DNA from: Pseudomonas taetrolens
Lineage (GTDB): Bacteria > Pseudomonadota > Gammaproteobacteria > Pseudomonadales > Pseudomonadaceae
Length of the DNA stretch: 64,000 bases
NCBI RefSeq assembly: GCF_900475285.1
Contig: NZ_LS483370.1
Coordinates: 3,734,001 to 3,798,000 of the forward strand
Reading direction: 5' to 3'
The position numbers and the translations under genes are program-made. Under the pieces are notes generated by a model. That model was given only the letters and a program-made list of their open reading frames with translations. It made no database searches and was not told the origin of the DNA. Positions 1 to 7,591 of the stretch are shown here, piece after piece (position 1 is the first letter of the stretch; the number at the start of each line of letters is the position of its first letter).

Positions 1-899
1 AACTCATACACCTGCATAAAATCCGCGCCCTCTTCCACCATGTGGATGGCACGGGTGCGATTGGTCAACTTGCGCAGGCGGCTCGGATAGGACGCGAAGG
101 TGATGATCTCCATCAAAATCGCCAGGCCTTCCTGGGTGACGGTCGACGATGGCGGCCCCTTGGACAGGAAGGTACAGATCGGCTGATTTTGCCCGTTGAG
201 CGTCGTGCCCACGTGTACCAGCCCCTCGTGGACTTCCAGCGCCCGCACGTCTCGATGGTTGAACATGGCATCGGTGCGGATCTTGATGTAGTCGGCACCC
301 GCTGCCGCGTCCGCGACAATACCGTCCGACTCGAACACCCTGATGGTTTCTTCGGCCTCGCCAAATACCTTGTTCAAGCGGCTTTGCAGCAAGCTGACCG
401 CATCTTTGGCGGTCAGGGTCTTGGCTTCGTCCTTGAGATCGCCACGCCCGTCGATATTGTCCAGGTAATCGGACATCATCAGCCCCAGATCGGCCAGCGT
501 CGGATCACCCGCATGGAAGGCATCCGATGCCGCACCATACAGTTCCTGGGAGATCAGCCCGAAATCTTCGGTGCCACGCGCTTCCAGCATGCGCACCACC
601 ATCCGGTATTCTTTGCACATGCGGCGCATGATCTGCCCGACCGGGTTGAACTGGCCCAGTTGACGCGTGATATCACGCTCGATGTTCTGGAACTCCAGCT
701 TCACCGCACCCGAATCAAAGGCCAGCGGACGCCCCAGATAGTAATCACGTGTAACCGCAGGCATTTCCTTGCCCTTGGCCTTGAGAAAGCCCTGCCGGAT
801 GCTGTCATCCCATTTCACCGCATCCAGCACGCGGATCGGTGTCTGGGCCTGCACGATACGGTCTGACAACATGCGGATCGTGCGTTGGTAATCGTCCAC
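1..899 (-). CDS. DUF1704 / QEGLA-motif metallopeptidase (flavohemoglobin expression-modulating family), 3' end outside window
   Basis: Translating the minus strand from a GTG at 899 gives 299 uninterrupted codons to the window edge, so the C-terminus is missing. An AAGGAG lies 6 nt before the GTG. Residues 224-229 read HEGLVH, an HEXXXH zinc-site pattern, and residues 256-260 read QEGLA, the family signature. The family (TIGR02421/DUF1704) is related to the eukaryotic MATCAP carboxypeptidases, which use the same spaced HEXXXH motif; the QEGLA Glu is probably the third metal ligand (inference). It lies 33 nt behind a lipoprotein gene and is probably co-transcribed with it and the TetR gene. 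The substrate in bacteria is unknown to me. Confidence 0.85.
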   Translation of the reverse strand, partial: MDDYQRTIRMLSDRIVQAQTPIRVLDAVKWDDSIRQGFLKAKGKEMPAVTRDYYLGRPLAFDSGAVKLEFQNIERDITRQLGQFNPVGQIMRRMCKEYRMVVRMLEARGTEDFGLISQELYGAASDAFHAGDPTLADLGLMMSDYLDNIDGRGDLKDEAKTLTAKDAVSLLQSRLNKVFGEAEETIRVFESDGIVADAAAGADYIKIRTDAMFNHRDVRALEVHEGLVHVGTTLNGQNQPICTFLSKGPPSSTVTQEGLAILMEIITFASYPSRLRKLTNRTRAIHMVEEGADFMQVYE

Positions 900-932
900 C
901 CGGTGCTCCTTGAATAGGCGTGAAAAGCAGTG

Positions 933-1481
933 CTACTGGGTCACGCGCTGATAGCGGGCAACTTCAACAAATACATCGGAGTTGGCCGGGTCATCCAGAT
1001 AGGCAAAAACCCCGGTCGCCGGGCTGTTGACCACCACTGTGCTGCCATCACCGGTTTCAACCACGTCACCGCTCAAGTTCGACTGGGCGATGGCTTGCTT
1101 GATTTGTTCGAGGTCCAGCTCGTAGATCACCAGCTCGTTTTTATCGGTCAGTTCAAAACCGGCCAACACATAATTGCCGCCCTTGCTGGCAGGAACTTGC
1201 GCCGACGCATACCAGCGGATGCCGTGACGGGTCACGGTAAATGGATGGGCTTCACGTTCTTTGGGCTTGGCCTTAGGGTAGCTCACGGCGGTGTAGCGGT
1301 TTTTTCCATCCGAGCGGATGATCAGATTTTGGGCTTCGCCCCAGGCATCCTTGCTGCTCCAGGTACCCAGCAAGCCTTTCGGGGCAGCCTGGGTCTCCGG
1401 CAAGGGCTCAGTGAATGTCACCAGGCAGCCGTTCAACAGCAACATGGCCAGAGCCATGATCATTACGCGCCAAGCTTTCAT
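933..1481 (-). CDS. Small predicted lipoprotein of unknown function
   Basis: 182 aa. I chose the start at MKAWRV because it follows an AAGGA and begins a clear lipoprotein signal: a basic N-end, a hydrophobic stretch of about 12 residues, and a lipobox LLNGC with the acylated Cys at residue 19. The longer open frame upstream has no signal and runs into the TetR gene. The mature part (about 160 aa) is soluble, mostly predicted beta/alpha, with no motif I recognise. It starts 13 nt after the TetR stop and ends 33 nt before the QEGLA gene, so the three are likely one transcript. Localisation to the periplasmic face of a membrane is inferred from the lipobox. Confidence 0.75.
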   Translation of the reverse strand: MKAWRVMIMALAMLLLNGCLVTFTEPLPETQAAPKGLLGTWSSKDAWGEAQNLIIRSDGKNRYTAVSYPKAKPKEREAHPFTVTRHGIRWYASAQVPASKGGNYVLAGFELTDKNELVIYELDLEQIKQAIAQSNLSGDVVETGDGSTVVVNSPATGVFAYLDDPANSDVFVEVARYQRVTQ

Positions 1482-1494
1482 GCCTGCATCCTTC

Positions 1495-2211
1495 TTATAG
1501 AGCGGCCAGCACCAAGTGCATGTAGCGCGTAAGAATACCCAGCCGGTCGTCATCCGCCACCGATTGCGCGCCATTAAGTAAGCCCTGATATTCCATCCGA
1601 CCGATTATCGCCGTCAAGACATTGGCATCCTGCTGCGGTTGTTTGGAACCCAGCACCTGAAATATCTGACACGCACCCTGCCATAAAATTTGCTCATGGG
1701 AACGGACTAATACAGCCAGCCGCGGATTATGCAGCGCCGCCTGATGGAAAGCCTGCTCAGCCATCAGGTGTTCACGGCGCGTGAGCAACTGATGTTGCAC
1801 ATAGTCCGCGGCCATATGCGCGATTTCATCGGCCAGCAGTCCGCGCGATCCAGCACTGCCATCACCATAGGCCACCAGCTCTCGCAGCTTGCCCTCGGTA
1901 TTGAGCCATAACTTGGCCATGAACGCGGCGCTGCGTTCGACGTACTGGGCAAACGTGTCATTGAGCAGGTCATCGATGTCTTTGAAGTAATAGGTGGTTG
2001 CCGACAACGGCACCGCGGCTTCGGCCGCCACTGCACGGTGACGGACACCGCGTATCCCGTCCCGCACCACGATACGCATCGCCGCATCGAGAATCTGCTG
2101 GCGGCGCTGTTCGCTGCCATGCCGACTGGCCTTGCGCCCCTGATACTGAACACTTTCAGCCACCGCCGCGGCGACACCTGCCGCCCCCTCCTGAGCTCTG
2201 GACCGGTTCAC
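1495..2211 (-). CDS. TetR-family transcriptional regulator
   Basis: 238 aa from a GTG start with AAGGAG 6-7 nt upstream. After an Ala/Gly-rich N-terminal extension of about 35 residues comes a TetR DNA-binding domain: the QILDAAMRIV helix, then GVRHRAVAAEAAVPLSATTYYFKD, split as helix-turn-helix with the typical YYFKD ending. The C-terminal all-helical part would hold the ligand pocket and dimer interface. It heads the mini-cluster TetR-lipoprotein-QEGLA, so it may control that cluster; no operator was identified. Orthologues sit beside lysS in other pseudomonads. The ligand is not known to me. Confidence 0.88.
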   Translation of the reverse strand: MNRSRAQEGAAGVAAAVAESVQYQGRKASRHGSEQRRQQILDAAMRIVVRDGIRGVRHRAVAAEAAVPLSATTYYFKDIDDLLNDTFAQYVERSAAFMAKLWLNTEGKLRELVAYGDGSAGSRGLLADEIAHMAADYVQHQLLTRREHLMAEQAFHQAALHNPRLAVLVRSHEQILWQGACQIFQVLGSKQPQQDANVLTAIIGRMEYQGLLNGAQSVADDDRLGILTRYMHLVLAAL

Positions 2212-2291
2212 GAAACACTCCTTTGTTTAGAACTACGATGAACACTTTGTCGTCGCTGCCGGAGATTGCATAAAGAGCCTGTTTCAAGCCC

Positions 2292-2312
2292 GATCGCAGC
2301 CTTCGGCGGCAG
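2292..2312. repeat. Degenerate REP-like fragment
   Basis: On the minus strand this reads GGCTGCCGCCGAAGGCTGCG, close to the core of the TGTAGCCGCTGCCG..GGCTGCG repeat at 5425 and 60050. It is a single half-element between the tetR start and the lysS terminator. Confidence 0.4.
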
Positions 2313-2341
2313 CCACCCAAAAACAGCATGTACCAGACAAT

Positions 2342-2371
2342 AAAAAGCCGCCTGGAATGGCGGCTTTTTAT
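2342..2371 (-). terminator. Rho-independent terminator of lysS
   Basis: AAAAAGCCGCC and GGCGGCTTTTT form a near-perfect stem around a 5-6 nt loop. On the minus strand the stem is followed by a T-run, about 10 nt after the lysS stop. The symmetry makes it potentially bidirectional. Confidence 0.85.
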
Positions 2372-2380
2372 TTCGCATCG

Positions 2381-3883
2381 TTACGCTTCAGGGCGCATGT
2401 GCGGGAACAGGATCACATCGCGAATCGACGGTGAGTCGGTCAGCAACATCACCAGGCGATCGATACCGATACCTTCACCGGCAGTCGGCGGCATGCCGTA
2501 TTCCAGTGCACGGACGAAGTCAGCGTCGTAGTGCATGGCTTCATCATCGCCCGCATCCTTATCGGCAACCTGAGCCATGAAACGCTCGGCCTGATCTTCG
2601 GCATCATTGAGCTCGGAGTAGGCATTGGCGATCTCACGACCACCGATGAACAGCTCGAAGCGGTCGGTGACGTTAGGGTTCTCGTCGTTACGACGGGCCA
2701 GTGGCGATACTTCGAACGGGTACTCGGTAATGAAGTGCGGCTGTTCCAGCTTGTGCTCGACCAGTTCTTCAAAAATCATCACCTGCAGCTTGCCCAGACC
2801 TTCGAAGCCCAGCACCTTGGCGCCGGCTTTCTTGGCGATGGCACGAGCCTTGTCGATGTCCTGCAGATCGGCAGCGGTCAGTTCCGGGTTGTACTTGAGG
2901 ATCGAGTCAAACACCGACAGACGCACGAACGGTTCGCCAAAGTGGAATACCTTGTCGCCGTACGGCACGTCGGTAGACCCCAGAACCAACTGAGCCAGTT
3001 CACGGAACAGCTCCTCGGTCAGGTCCATGTTGTCTTCGTAGTCGGCGTACGCCTGGTAGAACTCAAGCATGGTGAATTCTGGGTTGTGACGAGTCGAAAC
3101 GCCTTCGTTACGGAAGTTGCGGTTGATCTCGAACACCTTTTCGAAACCACCGACCACCAGACGCTTGAGGTACAACTCAGGTGCGATACGCAAGAACATT
3201 TCCATGTCCAGCGCATTGTGGTGAGTTTCAAACGGCTTGGCCGCAGCACCGCCCGGAATGGTTTGCAGCATCGGTGTTTCAACTTCCAGGAAGTCGCGCT
3301 GCATCAGGAAGTTGCGGATGTGGGCGATCACTTGCGAACGCACACGGAAAGTGTGGCGCACTTCTTCGTTAACGATCAGGTCAACGTAACGCTGGCGATA
3401 GCGCTGCTCGGTGTCGGTCAGGCCGTGGTGCTTGTCCGGTAGCGGACGCAGGGATTTGGTCAGCAGTCGCACGTTGGTCATTTCAACGTACAGGTCGCCT
3501 TTGCCGGAACGGGCCAGGGTGCCTTCGGCGGCAATGATGTCGCCCAGGTCCCAGGTTTTCACGGCAGCCAGGGTTTCTTCCGGCAGGGTTTTGCGGTTGA
3601 CGTAGACCTGGATGCGACCGGTCATGTCCTGAATCACCATGAACGAGCCACGGTTAAGCATGATGCGACCCGCAACCTTGACCGGAATTGCGGCTTCAGC
3701 CAGCTCTTCCTTGGTCTTGTCGGCATACTGCTTCTGCAGATCCGCGCAGTAGTTATCGCGACGGAAATCATTCGGGAAGGCATTACCCTTGGCGCGCTCG
3801 GCTGCAAGTTTTTCCTTGCGCAGTGCGATCAGGGCGTTTTCTTCCTGTTGCAGGTCTTGCGGGTCGGGTTGTTGGTCGCTCAT
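2381..3883 (-). CDS. lysS: Lysyl-tRNA synthetase, class II
   Basis: 500 aa, the usual length. It charges tRNA-Lys with lysine in the cytoplasm. The N-terminal OB-fold anticodon-binding domain covers about residues 60-150 ([23 protein letters not shown]). The class II catalytic core follows, with motif 2 around [18 protein letters not shown] and motif 3 near the C-terminus ([19 protein letters not shown]). The start MSDQQPDPQ fits the family. It lies 115 nt after prfB, the same prfB-lysS order as in E. coli and P. aeruginosa, and ends at a strong terminator. Confidence 0.98.
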   Translation of the reverse strand: MSDQQPDPQDLQQEENALIALRKEKLAAERAKGNAFPNDFRRDNYCADLQKQYADKTKEELAEAAIPVKVAGRIMLNRGSFMVIQDMTGRIQVYVNRKTLPEETLAAVKTWDLGDIIAAEGTLARSGKGDLYVEMTNVRLLTKSLRPLPDKHHGLTDTEQRYRQRYVDLIVNEEVRHTFRVRSQVIAHIRNFLMQRDFLEVETPMLQTIPGGAAAKPFETHHNALDMEMFLRIAPELYLKRLVVGGFEKVFEINRNFRNEGVSTRHNPEFTMLEFYQAYADYEDNMDLTEELFRELAQLVLGSTDVPYGDKVFHFGEPFVRLSVFDSILKYNPELTAADLQDIDKARAIAKKAGAKVLGFEGLGKLQVMIFEELVEHKLEQPHFITEYPFEVSPLARRNDENPNVTDRFELFIGGREIANAYSELNDAEDQAERFMAQVADKDAGDDEAMHYDADFVRALEYGMPPTAGEGIGIDRLVMLLTDSPSIRDVILFPHMRPEA

Positions 3884-3998
3884 GTCTTAAAAAATTCCAT
3901 CACAGGTTCGTTGCCCCCGCCTTGCGGCAGGGGGAAGCGGGCTTTGGCGCGCCCTTGAGGCATCGCGTCAGCTGCGCACTTTACGGTTGTTACACGAC

Positions 3999-5094
3999 TT
4001 ACAGCCCTTGCTTCAGGCTGGCTACCAGGTATTCGTCGATATCGCCGTCGAGCACTTTGTCGCAATCGCTGCGCTCGATGTTGGTACGCAAATCCTTGAT
4101 ACGCGAAGCGTCGAGTACGTACGAGCGGATCTGGTGTCCCCAGCCGATGTCCGACTTGGTGTCTTCCAGGGCCTGGGAGGCAGCATTGCGCTTCTGCACT
4201 TCCTGCTCGTAAAGACGCGCCCGCAGCATTTTCATCGCGGTGTCTTTGTTCGCGTGCTGCGAACGTTCGTTCTGGCAGCTCACCACGGTGTTGGTCGGTA
4301 CGTGAGTGATACGCACGGCCGAGTCGGTGGTGTTTACGTGCTGACCACCCGCACCGGAGGAACGATAGGTATCGATCCGCAGGTCTGACGGGTTGATGTC
4401 GATCTCGATGTTGTCGTCGATCTCTGGCGAAACGAAGACTGCCGAGAACGAAGTATGACGACGGTTGCCCGAATCGTAAGGGCTTTTACGTACCAGACGA
4501 TGGACGCCAATCTCGGTGCGTAACCAGCCAAATGCGTATTCGCCTTTGATGTGCACGGTCGCGCCTTTGATCCCGGCCACTTCACCGGCAGACAGTTCCA
4601 TGATGGTGGCATCGAAGCCGCGCTTGTCGGCCCAGCGCAAATACATCCGCAACAGGATATTGGCCCAGTCTTGCGCTTCGGTACCGCCGGAGCCTGCCTG
4701 AATGTCCAGGTAAGCGTTGTTGGCGTCCATCTCACCGCTGAACATGCGGCGGAACTCGAGTTTTTCAAGGGCTTCGCGCAGACGCTCGACTTCAGCCGCC
4801 ACGTCATCCACGGCAGCCTGGTCTTCTTCCTCGGCAGACATCAGCAGCAGGTCCTTGGCATCGGCCAGGCCTGTGTGCATCTCATCCAGGGTTTCGACGA
4901 TCTGCGCCAGCAGGGAGCGCTCGCGCCCCAGCTCCTGGGCATAGGAAGGGTTGTTCCAGACACTCGGATCTTCAAGCTCGCGATTGACTTCAGTCAGACG
5001 CTCATGCTTTTGATCGTAGTCAAAGATACCCCCGAATGGTTTCGGAGCGCTCTGACAGGTCCTTGATGCTATTAAGGATCGGGTTGATTTCCAT
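3999..5094 (-). CDS. prfB: Peptide chain release factor 2 (programmed +1 frameshift)
   Basis: RF2 recognises UGA and UAA stops. The first 24 codons ([20 protein letters not shown] then RGYL) end at an in-frame TGA at 5020-5022. Skipping one T there opens the frame [13 protein letters not shown], which continues to 3999, giving 364 aa. The slip site CGG GGG TAT CTT TGA C has the internal Shine-Dalgarno-like GGGGG and the CUU UGA C context known from E. coli prfB, where low RF2 favours the shift and hence more RF2. The GGQ loop appears as [18 protein letters not shown]. The SD before the ATG at 5094 is weak. Calling the gene from the downstream ATG at 4880 would lose domain 1. Confidence 0.96.
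5019..5034 (-). promoter_or_regulatory. prfB: prfB programmed +1 frameshift site
   Basis: The minus-strand sequence CGGGGGTATCTTTGAC holds an SD-like G-run, a slippery CTT codon and the stop TGA (5020-5022) followed by C. This is the classic RF2 autoregulatory element; the frame after the TGA matches RF2 without interruption. Confidence 0.95.
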
Positions 5095-5159
5095 GGCTGG
5101 CAGCACTCGTAGGCGATTTTTACAAAGCCGGGGAGTATACCGTAAACACAACGTATCAG

Positions 5160-5205
5160 CAGCCCGTCCGGCGGGGTTATGAGGCGGTTTCGGGCTGTTT
5201 TTTTT
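5160..5205 (+). terminator. Plus-strand terminator-like hairpin without an obvious client gene
   Basis: CAGCCCG at 5160-5166 pairs with CGGGCTG at 5191-5197, followed directly by T8 on the plus strand. Genes on both sides are on the minus strand, so what it terminates is unclear. Confidence 0.45.
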
Positions 5206-5424
5206 CTGTGGCCGCGGATCCGATACGAGGCGGTATCAGGTACCTTGGAGGCTCAGGATTTACCCTCGCGGCGCAATCGGACGCGGCCTCGCTTCACTCG
5301 ACCGCTGCTACCAAGAACCAGTCCCCCTATCGCACAAACGCCATTCGTAGCCGCTGACGAGCAGAGCAATGCCGCGTCCGGCGCTAAAGCCCGGTGTGCA
5401 TGCACCCAGGATCAGAGGTGATTC

Positions 5425-5507
5425 TGTAGCCGCTGCCGAAGGCTGCGCTGAAGTGCCCTGCTTTGAAGGTCCTTCGGCCTTTTTCGCAGCCTGCGGCAGC
5501 GGCTGCA
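5425..5507. repeat. Inverted pair of REP elements
   Basis: TGTAGCCGCTGCCGAAGGCT (5425 onward, to 5447) faces its inverted relative CGCAGCCTGCGGCAGCGGCT (5485-5507), about 37 nt apart. A further copy of the left arm is at 60050-60072. Such REP doublets are common after transcription units in fluorescent pseudomonads. Confidence 0.75.
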
Positions 5508-5526
5508 GAGGGCATTCGTAGCCGCG

Positions 5527-6528
5527 TTACTCAACTCCCACCTGGTTGCGCCCGTTGTTTTTGGCCAGGTACAGCCCCTTGTCGGCCGCCAGGATCAATT
5601 CGCGACAATTACTGCTTTGTTGCGGGACCAGGGTGGCCAGGCCGATGCTGATGGTCAGGCGGTTTCCGGCAGTCGGTGAGATGTGGGGGATTTTCAGGAC
5701 CTCGACAGCCTGGCGAAGTTTTTCTGCCACCAGCCGGGCTCCCCCCTGGGAAGTATTGGGCAGGACAATGGCAAACTCTTCACCCCCGTAACGGGCCGGC
5801 AAATCTGAAGGCCGGCTACAGGCATCGCGAATGGCCGCTGCCACCTTGCGCAGCGCCTCGTCTCCGTCGAGATGACCAAAGCTGTCGTTGTATGACTTGA
5901 AATAATCGACATCGATCATCAGCAGCGACAGCTGGGTTTGCTCACGTATGGCACGCCGCCATTCCAGCTCCAGGTACTCATCGAAGTGACGACGGTTGGA
6001 GAGACCAGTCAGGCCGTCGGAGTTCATCAGCCGTTGCAGCACCAGATTGGTGTCCAGCAACTGCTGCTGGCTGACACGCAACGCGCGGTATGCCGCGTCA
6101 CGCTGCAACAGCGTCATGTATGAACGCGAGTGATAGCGGATGCGTGCCACCAGCTCGATGTTATCCGGCAGCTTCACCAGATAATCGTTGGCACCTGCCG
6201 AAAAGGCCGCACTTTTGATCAACGGATCCTCTTTGGTGGAGAGCACGATGATAGGAATATCGTGGGTAGCCGGGTGATTGCGGTATTCACGCACCAACGT
6301 CAGGCCGTCAAGCCCCGGCATGACCAGGTCTTGCAGGATCACCGTCGGCTTGATCCGAATAGCCTGGGCAATTGCTTCGTGGGGATCGGCACAAAAATGA
6401 AAATCGATGTTCTGCTCAAGCGCCAACCCGCGACGCACGGCTTCACCGATCATGGCCTGATCATCTACCAGCAACACCATGGCGGCGTTTTCGTCAGTTT
6501 TAACGTCGTCCAACTGCAACTTGTTCAT
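5527..6528 (-). CDS. wspR: WspR, response regulator diguanylate cyclase
   Basis: 333 aa cytoplasmic protein. The N-terminal receiver has acidic residues D22/D23, phospho-acceptor D67 ([11 protein letters not shown]) and K119. A coiled linker (about 140-168) joins the GGDEF domain, whose active loop is GGEEF at 248-252. An allosteric I-site RxxD is present as RPSD at 239-242, so product inhibition is expected. Phosphorylation by WspE activates synthesis of c-di-GMP from two GTP, promoting biofilm and wrinkly-colony growth. It is the last wsp gene, 52 nt after wspF, unlike the overlapping genes above it. All key residues are intact. Confidence 0.97.
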   Translation of the reverse strand: MNKLQLDDVKTDENAAMVLLVDDQAMIGEAVRRGLALEQNIDFHFCADPHEAIAQAIRIKPTVILQDLVMPGLDGLTLVREYRNHPATHDIPIIVLSTKEDPLIKSAAFSAGANDYLVKLPDNIELVARIRYHSRSYMTLLQRDAAYRALRVSQQQLLDTNLVLQRLMNSDGLTGLSNRRHFDEYLELEWRRAIREQTQLSLLMIDVDYFKSYNDSFGHLDGDEALRKVAAAIRDACSRPSDLPARYGGEEFAIVLPNTSQGGARLVAEKLRQAVEVLKIPHISPTAGNRLTISIGLATLVPQQSSNCRELILAADKGLYLAKNNGRNQVGVE

Positions 6529-6580
6529 GCGCGTTCACCTGAATTACTGCCTTCAAGCCAGTTCTGCGGGGGCTTATTCA

Positions 6581-7591
6581 TCATTTGACGAATACCTCCA
6601 GCAAGCGTGGCGCGATCTTGTCCAAGGGGCGGATTTCAACCGCTGCATCAATAGCGGCTGCCGCTTTGGGCATGCCAAATACCGAGCTGCTGAACTGATC
6701 CTGAGCGATAGTCAGAAAACCTTGCTGGCGCATGAGTTTGAGGCCTTGAGCCCCGTCACGGCCCATGCCGGTCAACAATACCCCCACCGCATCGCCATTC
6801 CAGTACCTGGCAACGCTCTCAAAAAACACATCTATTGAAGGTCGATAAATCTCGTCCACAGGCTCGGCGGTGTAAGCCAGCGTGCCGTTTTTCAATAAGC
6901 GGATGTGATGGTTGGTACCGGCCAGGAGCACCGTTCCGGCCTGCGGGGTTTCACCGTCCCGCGCCAAACGCACATTCAGCCCGCACGAGCTGCTTAACCA
7001 TTCAGCCATGCCGGCAGCAAACACCTGGTCGACGTGCTGAACCAACACAATGGCCGCGCTGAACTCACGGGGCAATCCCTTGAGCAATACTTCGAGAGCG
7101 GCCGGACCGCCCGCCGAAGAACCGATAACCACCAACCTTTTTCTTAACCCCTGCAGACGTGGCGACCCCATCACCGACTGAACCCGCTTGTCCCCCTGCC
7201 CCATCAACCACCCAATGTTGAGAATCTTGCGCAATAGCGGGGCAGCCGCCTCCCTGGCATTGCCGGCACCCAGCGCGGGGGTATCGACCACATCCAGCGC
7301 ACCGAAGCCCATGGCTTCAAATACGCGATGGACGTTTTGCTCGCGATCAACCGTGACAATCACGATGGCACACGGGCTTTCGGCCATGATCCGGCGCGTG
7401 GCTTCGACGCCATCCATGACGGGCATGATCAAGTCCATCAAAATCAGGTCCGGTGTCAGTTCGGCGCATTGCCGAACCGCCTCTTCGCCATTGCTGGCAA
7501 CCCAGACCACTTCATGGGCAGGCTCAAAGGCGAGCGCCCGACGCAAGGCTTCAACCGCCATGGGCATATCGTTGACGATCGCGATTTTCAT
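6581..7591 (-). CDS. wspF: WspF, CheB-type receptor methylesterase
   Basis: 336 aa. Receiver domain (about 1-120) with phospho-Asp in LILMDLIMPVMDG, then a methylesterase domain with the catalytic Ser motif VIGSSAGGPAALEVLL, the conserved His in LVQHVDQVF, and the Asp region GMGRDGAQGL. It demethylates WspA and damps signalling; in P. fluorescens and P. aeruginosa loss of wspF is the classic route to wrinkly spreaders. Here the gene is intact. It overlaps wspE by 4 nt. Confidence 0.97.
   Translation of the reverse strand: MKIAIVNDMPMAVEALRRALAFEPAHEVVWVASNGEEAVRQCAELTPDLILMDLIMPVMDGVEATRRIMAESPCAIVIVTVDREQNVHRVFEAMGFGALDVVDTPALGAGNAREAAAPLLRKILNIGWLMGQGDKRVQSVMGSPRLQGLRKRLVVIGSSAGGPAALEVLLKGLPREFSAAIVLVQHVDQVFAAGMAEWLSSSCGLNVRLARDGETPQAGTVLLAGTNHHIRLLKNGTLAYTAEPVDEIYRPSIDVFFESVARYWNGDAVGVLLTGMGRDGAQGLKLMRQQGFLTIAQDQFSSSVFGMPKAAAAIDAAVEIRPLDKIAPRLLEVFVK

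Larger units (their letters stand above)
5095..5526. other. 432-bp intergenic region between wspR and prfB
   Basis: No convincing ORF. Nearest prfB there is a minus-strand TATACT (around 5139) as a possible -10 without a good -35. A plus-strand hairpin with a T8 run is at 5160-5205. Degenerate TGTAGCCGCTG-type repeat sequence lies around 5350, and a clear inverted REP pair is at 5425-5507, just beyond the wspR stop. Confidence 0.6.

Noticed and set aside
42..866. A 274-codon plus-strand frame at the left edge
   Set aside because: The minus strand encodes an unbroken QEGLA-family protein over the same bases with a proper SD and start.
5020..5022. In-frame TGA in prfB read as a pseudogene
   Set aside because: The surrounding bases are the well-known RF2 autoregulatory frameshift element, and both sides match RF2.
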